Source: Sneathiella sp. (lineage in GTDB: Bacteria; Pseudomonadota; Alphaproteobacteria; Sneathiellales; Sneathiellaceae). Taken from it: a stretch of 6,610 bases of DNA. The DNA is taken from positions 1 to 6,610 of the forward strand of contig JAESPT010000039.1 in NCBI GenBank assembly GCA_016765515.1, read 5' to 3'. A program made the position numbers and the translations under genes. Shown here piece after piece: positions 1 to 5,786 of this stretch. The notes under the pieces are model-generated. The model made no database searches. It worked only from the letters and a program-made list of their open reading frames with translations, and was not told where the DNA came from. Position 1 is the first letter of the stretch, and the number at the start of each line of letters is the position of its first letter.

Positions 1-820
1 CAATCGCTTGAAACAGGGCTTCACTTTCCTGTGCCCGTCGTTCCGCCTTCTTGCGTGACGTAATGTCCAATATTATTCCGATTATACCGGCGGCTTTTCC
101 AAAACCATCTGTGAATACAGATTTATGAAAGACGACATCATGCATGGTCCCGTCAGCGTAGCGAACTTGTGTTTCATAAACTTGTTTACCACCACTCTTG
201 AAAAGAACTTCGTCTGCTTTCTTATAAATTTCAGCATTTTTTGTCGGAGCAACTTCAAAGACATTCTTACCAATGACTTCGCTTCTGGAGAGACCAAGAA
301 ACTTAAGAAATTCACTATTGCATGCCATGTAAATATGGTCAGTATTCTTGCAAAAAACGGGTGCTGGGATTGCTTCAAGTAATTTATCATTGCGACGATC
401 ATGACCGAAATTCGCAGAAAAATCGGCCTCGGGAGTTCGATTGATGCGGGCAGTAACAATGATAGAGTCTCTTAGTTGCAAACAGTGAAATTCAGCCTGG
501 AATGGATATCCCTCTTCGGTTTTACCGTGGATTGCGTTAACAATTAAAATTTGTCCATCAATTATGCTTTCCAAGTTTGTTTTGAGTTTCTCTTGGCTGT
601 CCGCATCGACTAATGAGAAAAGAGAGAGGCCATGATTTATATGGTGAGGAAATAAAGCACGCCCCGGCGTATTGGCTGTTTGGATATTTCCCTCAAGATC
701 AATGACAAATGCGGGGTCGTTAATAAGCGAAATAATAGTATGAGTGTCAAAAGGATTCTGTGGTTGTTGATCGAATCCTGTCGAACGGGGTAAGGAATTA
801 TTTATTTTTAGTTTTGACAC
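1..820 (-). CDS. Multi-PAS-domain sensor/signalling protein, N-terminal part (runs off left edge)
   Basis: Read on the minus strand, one frame stays open from 934 down to base 1 and encodes tandem PAS domains. From the chosen GTG at 818-820, 273 codons are visible. Residues about 24-130 form a divergent first PAS (INDPAFVIDLEGNIQTAN). Residues about 146-254 form a textbook second PAS: IPAPVFCKNTDHIYMACN, then LGLSRSEVIGKNVFEV, then the C-terminal PAC part ADGTMHDVVFHKSVF and GIIGIILDITSRKKAE. The last visible residues (AQESEALFQAI) look like the linker and first helix of a third PAS. No membrane segment is visible, so this part is probably cytoplasmic. The output domain (histidine kinase, GGDEF/EAL or other) lies outside the window, so the activity is unknown. 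The start is uncertain: no in-frame ATG precedes the PAS domains, and GTG at 820 has only a weak GGGGA about 12 nt upstream. The gene is divergent from the transporter operon. Confidence 0.85.
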   Translation of the reverse strand, partial: MSKLKINNSLPRSTGFDQQPQNPFDTHTIISLINDPAFVIDLEGNIQTANTPGRALFPHHINHGLSLFSLVDADSQEKLKTNLESIIDGQILIVNAIHGKTEEGYPFQAEFHCLQLRDSIIVTARINRTPEADFSANFGHDRRNDKLLEAIPAPVFCKNTDHIYMACNSEFLKFLGLSRSEVIGKNVFEVAPTKNAEIYKKADEVLFKSGGKQVYETQVRYADGTMHDVVFHKSVFTDGFGKAAGIIGIILDITSRKKAERRAQESEALFQAI

Positions 821-853
821 AGCAGTCTTTGGTCCCCAAAAATTTCGAGCACT

Positions 854-869
854 CTCTGAATATTCAGAG
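854..869. repeat. Perfect 16-bp palindrome upstream of the PAS gene, possible operator
   Basis: CTCTGAATATTCAGAG reads the same on both strands with no spacer. It lies 34-49 bp upstream of the proposed GTG start of the PAS gene. Perfect dyads of this length next to a gene start often bind a dimeric regulator, but I do not recognise the motif. If translation of the PAS protein actually begins further upstream, the palindrome would sit in coding sequence and the operator reading would weaken. Confidence 0.4.
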
Positions 870-1012
870 GTTATTCCTTCTGTTTGTGCCTGTTCCCGGC
901 TATGATCATGTATGATGAAACTAAAATCAGAATGTCATTTACCTTGCGTCATCATCATTTTTTCGGAAAGAAAACAAGCAAAATTCACGATACAAATTTT
1001 TTTTATGCGCGA

Positions 1013-1042
1013 AATATAATGTATGAAATGTTTTGATTTAAA
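1013..1042 (-). promoter_or_regulatory. Weak candidate sigma-70-type promoter for the PAS gene
   Basis: On the minus strand, TTTAAA (1042-1037) lies 18 bp from TATATT (1018-1013), a near-consensus -10. Transcription would begin near 1006 and leave a leader of roughly 185 nt before the GTG at 820. The -35 match is poor (4 of 6) and the region is AT-rich, so chance matches are expected. Confidence 0.2.
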
Positions 1043-1098
1043 ATTATACTATTCTTATTTAGCTTAGTAGATTTCAACTTGTCACGGATATTTTGCTC

Positions 1099-1126
1099 TT
1101 GACTGTAAAAAATCACTAATTAGATT
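1099..1126 (+). promoter_or_regulatory. Candidate sigma-70-type promoter of the transporter operon
   Basis: TTGACT (1099-1104, 5 of 6 to the -35 consensus) is followed after 16 bp by TAGATT (1121-1126, 4 of 6 to TATAAT). Transcription would start near 1133, giving a 5' leader of about 136 nt before the ATG at 1269. It is the best plus-strand promoter-like pair I could find in the intergenic region, but it is judged by eye only. Confidence 0.35.
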
Positions 1127-1174
1127 TAGCTACCTGTGAAACCACTCACTAGAAGTGGATGTATATTGAGGCCA

Positions 1175-1188
1175 ATCACCTTTGTGAT
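1175..1188. repeat. Small inverted repeat in the operon leader, possible operator or RNA hairpin
   Basis: ATCAC-cttt-GTGAT is a perfect 5-bp dyad with a 4-nt centre, about 80 bp before the binding-protein start and downstream of the candidate promoter. It could be a regulator half-site pair or a weak hairpin in the leader RNA. It is short enough to arise by chance. Confidence 0.25.
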
Positions 1189-1255
1189 ATTCATTAGACA
1201 AATGACAAAGAAAAGTACAGGCCCTCCATCTTAGAAAATTATTCCGACTTGCAAA

Positions 1256-1263
1256 AAGGGAGG
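1256..1263 (+). promoter_or_regulatory. Strong ribosome binding site of the binding-protein gene
   Basis: AAGGGAGG ends 5 nt before the ATG at 1269. It contains a full GGAGG-type Shine-Dalgarno core and fixes the start codon. It is much stronger than the site in front of the first permease gene. Confidence 0.85.
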
Positions 1264-1268
1264 CAAGA

Positions 1269-2822
1269 ATGAGGAAAATCTTTACAGCTGCAGCCGTCGC
1301 TGCGCTCTGTCTTGGTGTATCTGCAGGAGTGCAGGCGAAAACACTGAAAATGGCCTATGACGCTGACCCCGTTTCATTAGATCCACATGAACAATTGTCA
1401 GGGGGCACCCTGCAATTATCTCATATGAATTTTGATCCGCTGGTACGGTGGACAAAAGATCTAGGTTTTGAACCCCGCTTGGCAGAGAGCTGGGAGAGAA
1501 TTGACGAAAAAACAATGCGTTTTAAATTACGCAAAGGTGTCAAGTTCCATTCAGGGAACGACTTGACGTCTCTCGATATTGTTTGGACATTTGATCGATT
1601 GAAAAAAAGTCCAGATTTTAAAGGACTTTTTGCACCCTTTGAATCGATGAGAGTGGTTGATCCGCTTACAGTGGACCTTGTGACGGCCGAGCCATACCCA
1701 CTTGTCCTTCATCAGGCGACTTATATTTTCGCCATGGATAGCAATTTTTATACTGGTTTTGATTCTAAAGGAAAATCTAAGGCCGCGATTGTTAAACATG
1801 GTGACGCATTTGCTGCGACCAATGTATCGGGTACGGGGCCGTATATTATTACGTCTCGTGAACAAGGCGTGAAAGTGACATTCAAACGGTTTGAAGGATA
1901 TTGGGATAAAAAATCACCTGGCAACGTGACTGATATCATCATGACCCCGATTAAAGAAGGTCCCACCCGCGTCGCGGCCCTGTTATCCGGTGATGTAGAT
2001 TTCATAGCACCTGTACCGCCAACAGATATGGATCGTATCGAGAAAAATGCGAATACAAATTTGGTGACCATGGGCGGAACACGCATAATTACGTTCCAAC
2101 TGAACCAGAACCGTATTAAGCAGTTTAAAGACAAACGTGTTCGTCAGGCGATCGTTCATGCCATCAATAATGATGGGATTGTTCAGAAAATCATGAAGGG
2201 TTTTGCGACGGCTGCAGCTCAACAGGGCCCAAAAGGGTATGCCGGTTTTGTATCAGAATTGAGCCCGCGCTATGATCTGAAAAAAGCCAAAGAGCTTATG
2301 AAAGAGGCAGGGCTCGAAGGTGGCTTCTCCGTTACCATGATGGCACCAAATAATCGTTATGTGAATGATGCAAAAATAGCAGAAGCAGTGGCCAGCATGC
2401 TCTCAAAGATCAATATTAAAGTTGATCTAAGAACAATGCCTAAAGCGCAATATTGGCCTGAATTTGATAAACGCGCAGCGGATATCATGATGATTGGTTG
2501 GCACTCAGATACTGAAGACTCTGCGAATTTCTCGGAGTTCCTGACGATGACACCCAGTGAAGAAACAGGATATGGCCAGTATAACAGCGGCAATTATTCG
2601 AATGCCAAAATCGATGAGTTGATCCTGAAAAGTCAAAGCATGACAGATCCTGTCGAACGCTCCAAAGTTCTGCAGAATGTGGAAACAATTCTATATGATG
2701 AAGCTGCCTTTGTTCCGCTTCATTGGCAGAATTTGGCTTGGGCTGCCCGTAAAGGGGTGAATATTGAGTCTGTCGTCAACGTGATGAATTTCCCTTATCT
2801 CGGTGATCTTGTTATTGATTAA
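1269..2822 (+). CDS. Periplasmic solute-binding protein, family 5 (DppA/OppA-like)
   Basis: This is the substrate-capturing component of the ABC importer encoded downstream; it acts in the periplasm. The 517-residue length is normal for the SBP_bac_5 family. A Sec signal peptide covers residues 1-23 (charged MRK, hydrophobic Ala/Val/Leu core, cleavage likely after VQA). There is no proper lipobox, so it should be soluble rather than a lipoprotein. Family landmarks follow in order: LAESWERIDEKTMRFKLRKG with VKFHSGN (71-97), SGTGPYIITSREQG (187-200), KRFEGYWD (206-213), DKRVRQAIVHAINNDGIV (288-305) and IGWHSDTEDSANF (409-421). The last corresponds to the GW..D..DPDNF stretch near the ligand amino-group site in DppA-type proteins. 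The aspartates D414 and D417 are kept, but the usual DPD is DSA. Peptide uptake is the default inference; other family members carry nickel, haem, sugars or opines, so the ligand is not proven. The gene opens the operon. Confidence 0.95.
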   Translation: MRKIFTAAAVAALCLGVSAGVQAKTLKMAYDADPVSLDPHEQLSGGTLQLSHMNFDPLVRWTKDLGFEPRLAESWERIDEKTMRFKLRKGVKFHSGNDLTSLDIVWTFDRLKKSPDFKGLFAPFESMRVVDPLTVDLVTAEPYPLVLHQATYIFAMDSNFYTGFDSKGKSKAAIVKHGDAFAATNVSGTGPYIITSREQGVKVTFKRFEGYWDKKSPGNVTDIIMTPIKEGPTRVAALLSGDVDFIAPVPPTDMDRIEKNANTNLVTMGGTRIITFQLNQNRIKQFKDKRVRQAIVHAINNDGIVQKIMKGFATAAAQQGPKGYAGFVSELSPRYDLKKAKELMKEAGLEGGFSVTMMAPNNRYVNDAKIAEAVASMLSKINIKVDLRTMPKAQYWPEFDKRAADIMMIGWHSDTEDSANFSEFLTMTPSEETGYGQYNSGNYSNAKIDELILKSQSMTDPVERSKVLQNVETILYDEAAFVPLHWQNLAWAARKGVNIESVVNVMNFPYLGDLVID

Positions 2823-2842
2823 CTGTCATTTCTGGATGACTG

Positions 2843-2870
2843 GATCGGCATCTTTGATTAGATGCCGATC
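2843..2870 (+). repeat. Intercistronic hairpin between binding-protein and permease genes
   Basis: GATCGGCATC (2843-2852) and GATGCCGATC (2861-2870) form a perfect 10-bp stem around an 8-nt loop, with a possible further G-U pair (2842-2871). It starts 20 nt after the binding-protein stop codon and ends 6 nt before the ribosome binding site of the next gene. The 3' flank (TTCTGTAAGG) is not a T-run, so it is not a classic intrinsic terminator. In other ABC operons such as malE-malF, structures here protect the binding-protein mRNA and lower permease expression; the same role is inferred here. Confidence 0.75.
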
Positions 2871-2876
2871 TTCTGT

Positions 2877-2881
2877 AAGGG
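2877..2881 (+). promoter_or_regulatory. Modest ribosome binding site for a TTG start
   Basis: AAGGG lies 9 nt upstream of TTG at 2891, and no ATG is available until the codon for residue 18, inside the first membrane segment. The site therefore supports the TTG start. Spacing is long and the core short, and the hairpin at 2843-2870 is close, so initiation should be weaker than for the preceding gene. Confidence 0.6.
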
Positions 2882-2890
2882 CAATTAATT

Positions 2891-3874
2891 TTGGACTATT
2901 TATATTTTGCGATCCGTCGGCTGTTGCAAGCCGTACTGGTGATGTTTGTGATCAGTTTGATCGGTTTTTCCATTCAAGATAATTTGGGAGATCCCTTACG
3001 CGAACTTGTTGGTCAATCAGTGTCTGAAAAGGAACGTCAGGCCTTGCGAGATCGGATGGGGTTGAACGACCCATTTTTTATTCAATATGGTCGATTTCTT
3101 GGGAAAGCAGTGCAGGGTGATCTTGGAAATTCCTATTTTTTTAAAAAACCTGCATTAGAGGTAATTGCAGCGAAATTTCCGGCTACTCTTGAGCTCGTAA
3201 TCGGCGCTACAATTATTATCATATCATTTGCCCTTCCATTTGGTGTCTATTGTGCCATCCGGCCCAAAAGCTGGTTCGCCAAATTTATAATGGGGTTCAG
3301 TATTATTGGAATATCAGTTCCAGTCTTTTTAACCGCTATTTTTTCTATCTATATTTTTTCCGTTGAACTTGGCTGGATGCCTTCATTCGGCCGGGGAGAG
3401 ACGCGTGATTTATTGGGCTGGAACTCGGGTTTTTTCACCCAAGATGGATTAGTGCATCTTGTTTTGCCCAGTATATCCCTCGCTTCTATCATGATGCCGC
3501 TCTTTATTCGGTTAATCCGATCTGAAATGATGGAAATTCTGCAAATGGAATATATTCGATTTGCATGGGCAAAAGGTCTCCTGCCTCGCCGTGTATGGTT
3601 TCTGCATGCTTTCAAAAATACTTTGCTGCCGGTGATAACCGTTGGCGGTGTGCAGGTTGGGACTATGCTGGCTTATACAATTTTGACGGAAAGTGTTTTT
3701 CAATGGCCTGGCATGGGATTCCTGTTTCTTGAAGCGGTAAACCGTGTCGATACGCCTTTGATTATCGCGTATATCATAGTTGTAGGGCTTATTTTTGTCG
3801 TGACGAACACTTTTGTGGATTTGCTTTATACTTGGGTGAATCCAACAGTGAAACTGGTGGGGCAAAAATCATGA
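2891..3874 (+). CDS. ABC transporter permease, DppB/OppB type
   Basis: This is one of the two inner-membrane channel subunits of the importer. Its 327 residues fit the family (about 305-340). After a short cytoplasmic N-terminus come RRLLQAVLVMFVISLIGFSI (9-28, first membrane segment) and the periplasmic block with GDPLRELVG and RMGLNDPFFIQYGRFL (33-70). Further hydrophobic segments lie at about 100-120, 130-157, 187-208, 248-270 and 287-312. The cytoplasmic EAA-type loop that docks on the ATPase is EYIRFAWAKGL followed by LPRRVWFLHAFKNTLLP (220-247). TESVFQWPGMG (266-276) and the C-terminal YTWVNPTVK (near 313-321) are typical, although the usual DP of the ending is NP. The TTG start is chosen because of the upstream AAGGG and because it gives the normal distance to the RRLL motif. 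The gene follows the binding-protein gene after 68 nt and overlaps the next gene by 4 nt. Confidence 0.95.
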   Translation: MDYLYFAIRRLLQAVLVMFVISLIGFSIQDNLGDPLRELVGQSVSEKERQALRDRMGLNDPFFIQYGRFLGKAVQGDLGNSYFFKKPALEVIAAKFPATLELVIGATIIIISFALPFGVYCAIRPKSWFAKFIMGFSIIGISVPVFLTAIFSIYIFSVELGWMPSFGRGETRDLLGWNSGFFTQDGLVHLVLPSISLASIMMPLFIRLIRSEMMEILQMEYIRFAWAKGLLPRRVWFLHAFKNTLLPVITVGGVQVGTMLAYTILTESVFQWPGMGFLFLEAVNRVDTPLIIAYIIVVGLIFVVTNTFVDLLYTWVNPTVKLVGQKS

Positions 3875-4791
3875 AAGCAATTCAGGCATTTTTTACCTCA
3901 GATCTTCTTTTTCGCTTCTCAAAAGACAAAGTTGCACTGGTCAGCTTTACCGTTGTTATGGTGCTTGTTTTGTGTGCATTGTTTGCGCCTTTGATTGCAC
4001 CGTATAATCCTTATGATTTGACATCCATTGATATCATGGACAGCGAGATTCCGCCCCTTTGGCATGAGAGCAACGGGGACGAGAGATTTCTACTGGGAAC
4101 AGATCCGCAAGGGCGAGATATGTTAAGCACCATTCTGTATGGAATGCGTATCTCGCTGGCAATCGGTTTTTTTGCTGTTTTGCTGCAAGCGTTCTTGGGT
4201 GTTTCAATCGGGTTGCTGTCCGGGTATATGGGCGGTCGCGTAGATGCATTTTTTATGCGTCTTGCTGATATCCAACTTTCTTTTTCCACGCTTATGGTCG
4301 CAATCATCGCCTTGGCTATTTTTCAAGCTGGATTTGGGGCTGAGTTATACAGCAAGCTCGCCATATTTATGCTTATCTTGGTTATTGGAATAGCTGAATG
4401 GCCGCAATATGCGCGAACGGTGAGAGCCTCGGTTCTCACCGAAAAACACAAAGAATATGTTGATGCCGCACGGGTTATCGGAATGAGTCCGGCACGGATT
4501 ATGATCCGTCATATCCTGCCCAATACTTTGTCTCCCATTCTTGTCATTTCAACTATTCAGGTGGCAAATGCTATTATTTCAGAAGCCGCGCTTTCTTTTC
4601 TCGGCCTTGGAATGCCCGTTAATCAACCCTCGCTTGGATCTCTTATTTCCAGCGGGTTTGAGTATATTTTCAGCGGTTCCTGGTGGATAACGGTTATTCC
4701 CAGTATCGTATTGGTCATTCTTATTCTCAGTATTAATCTACTGGGGGATTGGCTGCGGGATGCCTTAAACCCCAAATTGTACAAGGATTGA
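3871..4791 (+). CDS. ABC transporter permease, DppC/OppC type
   Basis: This is the second inner-membrane channel subunit, predicted to pair with the DppB-type protein. I choose ATG 3871, giving 306 residues. It overlaps the preceding stop as ATGA and has GGTGGGG at 3856-3862, 8 nt upstream. The frame stays open upstream to a TTG at 3832, but that would overlap the previous gene by 43 nt and add a non-conserved tail. An OppC_N-like first membrane helix lies at about 21-43, followed by FLLGTDPQGRDMLSTILYGM (73-92), the conserved periplasmic entry. The EAA loop reads EYVDAARVIGMSPARIMIRH (195-214), followed by ILPNTLSP (215-222). SEAALSFLGLGMPVNQPSLG (237-256) and the C-terminal NLLGDWLRDALNPKL (289-303) are family hallmarks. 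All expected parts are present. The gene contains a strong internal inverted repeat (4418-4441). Confidence 0.95.
   Translation: MKAIQAFFTSDLLFRFSKDKVALVSFTVVMVLVLCALFAPLIAPYNPYDLTSIDIMDSEIPPLWHESNGDERFLLGTDPQGRDMLSTILYGMRISLAIGFFAVLLQAFLGVSIGLLSGYMGGRVDAFFMRLADIQLSFSTLMVAIIALAIFQAGFGAELYSKLAIFMLILVIGIAEWPQYARTVRASVLTEKHKEYVDAARVIGMSPARIMIRHILPNTLSPILVISTIQVANAIISEAALSFLGLGMPVNQPSLGSLISSGFEYIFSGSWWITVIPSIVLVILILSINLLGDWLRDALNPKLYKD
4418..4441 (+). repeat. Hairpin-forming inverted repeat inside the second permease gene
   Basis: CGGTGAGA (4418-4425) and TCTCACCG (4434-4441) are perfectly complementary. With an inner G-U (4426-4433) and C-G (4427-4432) the stem reaches 10 bp closed by a CTCG tetraloop. 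It lies in coding sequence just before the EAA loop codons. No T-run follows on either strand, so it is not a terminator. It may be fortuitous or may affect translation or mRNA decay. Confidence 0.55.
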
Positions 4792-4793
4792 GT

Positions 4794-5786
4794 ATGGCGC
4801 TGTTAGAAGTAACGGATCTTGAAGTGGAATTTCCGCTTGTCAGGAAAACCTTAAAAGCCATACACGGGATTAGTTTCAATTTGGAGAAAGGAGAACGTCT
4901 CGGCATTGTTGGTGAAAGCGGGGCCGGAAAATCTGTTGCTGCTTTCGCGGTCCTAAATTTGCTGAGCAAACCTGGGCGTATATCAAACGGAAAAATACGT
5001 TTTGAAGATGTGGAGCTTAGTGGACTGGATGCAAAATCAATGCGCCACATCCGGGGAAATAGGATCAGCATGATATTTCAGGACCCTATGATGACACTCA
5101 ATCCTGTTTTGACCGTTGGTACGCAGATGATTGAATGCTTAAAGGCTCACCGGAAAATATCAAACTCTGATGCACGGGAACTATCGATTACTAAATTGCG
5201 GGAGGTATTGATACCGTCTCCAGAGAACAGGATGAAGAGTTACCCACACGAGCTTTCAGGTGGGATGCGTCAAAGAGTTGTGATCGCGATCGCTTTACTG
5301 ACTGACCCATCGATAATCATAGCGGATGAACCAACGACTGCTTTGGATGTAACTATTCAGGCAGAGATAATGACGTTGATGCTGGACCTGTGTAAAACCA
5401 AAAATTTGGGCCTTATCCTTATCACCCATGACTTGGCGGTCGTTTCGCAAGTAACAGAGCGGATATTAGTGATGTATGCGGGACGAGTTGTTGAGGAAGG
5501 TTTAACTCGGGATGTGATCAATAATCCACGCCATCCCTACACACGTGGCCTCATTAAGGCGCTTCCGCAGGAAAATAAACCTGGAGAACGGTTAAATCAG
5601 ATCCGGGGAACCATGCCGTCATTGGGTGCCATCCCGCCCGGATGTGCCTTTAACCCGCGATGTGATTTTGCCGATAACGCCTGCGAATTGGAAGTTCCAG
5701 ATCTTATGGGAGCGGATTCCCATCGGGCAGCCTGTATTCACATGGACAAAATTCCTGCATTTTCTGATGAGGAGGCGGGTAAATGA
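4794..5786 (+). CDS. ABC transporter ATP-binding protein, DppD/OppD type
   Basis: This is the first of two cytoplasmic ATPases that power import. ATG 4794 gives 330 residues, with AAGGA at 4783-4787 (6 nt upstream) and only 2 nt after the previous stop. An in-frame start at 4749 would add 15 residues lying inside the preceding gene and is not needed. Walker A is GESGAGKS (40-47), the Q-loop glutamine is Q96 in IFQDP, the ABC signature is LSGGMRQR (154-161), Walker B is IIIADEP (174-180) with catalytic E179, the D-loop is ALD (183-185) and the switch histidine is H212. All catalytic residues are intact. The C-terminal oligopeptide-transporter extension begins near HPYTRGL (247-253). It carries four cysteines (C284, C290, C297, C314) in the pattern seen in DppD/OppD proteins, where a [4Fe-4S] cluster has been described. 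The gene overlaps the next one by ATGA. Confidence 0.96.
   Translation: MALLEVTDLEVEFPLVRKTLKAIHGISFNLEKGERLGIVGESGAGKSVAAFAVLNLLSKPGRISNGKIRFEDVELSGLDAKSMRHIRGNRISMIFQDPMMTLNPVLTVGTQMIECLKAHRKISNSDARELSITKLREVLIPSPENRMKSYPHELSGGMRQRVVIAIALLTDPSIIIADEPTTALDVTIQAEIMTLMLDLCKTKNLGLILITHDLAVVSQVTERILVMYAGRVVEEGLTRDVINNPRHPYTRGLIKALPQENKPGERLNQIRGTMPSLGAIPPGCAFNPRCDFADNACELEVPDLMGADSHRAACIHMDKIPAFSDEEAGK

Larger units (their letters stand above)
821..1268. other. AT-rich divergent intergenic region
   Basis: This stretch separates the start of the minus-strand PAS gene from the plus-strand binding-protein gene. I find no convincing gene in it. It is clearly richer in A and T than the flanking genes, with a run of eight T at 997-1004. 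It must hold the promoters for both directions. Candidate elements are listed separately: a 16-bp palindrome (854-869), a weak minus-strand promoter (1013-1042), a better plus-strand promoter (1099-1126) and an inverted repeat (1175-1188). Part of it (821-934) is open in the PAS frame and could be coding if a non-ATG start further upstream is used. Confidence 0.7.

Noticed and set aside
125..382. An 85-residue plus-strand open frame
   Set aside because: It lies antisense to well-conserved PAS codons, has no ribosome site and its translation resembles no family.
82..459. A 125-residue minus-strand open frame beginning with ATG
   Set aside because: It is out of frame with the PAS-coding frame covering the same bases; the PAS frame has clear domain motifs along its whole length and this one has none.
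997..1004. Run of eight T as a plus-strand terminator
   Set aside because: No GC-rich hairpin precedes it and no plus-strand gene ends upstream.
1015..1020. Perfect TATAAT on the plus strand as the -10 of the operon promoter
   Set aside because: No acceptable -35 lies 15-19 bp upstream and no extended -10 TG is present; the region is AT-rich enough to give this by chance.
2843..2880. Reading the hairpin after the binding-protein gene as an intrinsic terminator ending the transcript
   Set aside because: The stem is followed by TTCTGTAAGG, not a T-run, and the permease and ATPase genes of the same importer follow at once on the same strand.
3832..3870. Longer start (TTG 3832) for the second permease
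   Set aside because: It would overlap the first permease gene by 43 nt, while ATG 3871 has the typical ATGA overlap, a GGTGGGG site and the normal family N-terminus.
4749..4793. Longer start for the first ATPase
   Set aside because: The extra 15 codons sit entirely within the preceding permease gene; ATG 4794 has AAGGA at good spacing and the standard N-terminal strand of the ATPase domain follows directly.
5282..5293. GATCGCGATCGC, overlapping palindromes resembling the cyanobacterial HIP1 octamer
   Set aside because: It occurs in conserved ATPase codons, I noticed no second copy in the window, and the genes do not look cyanobacterial.
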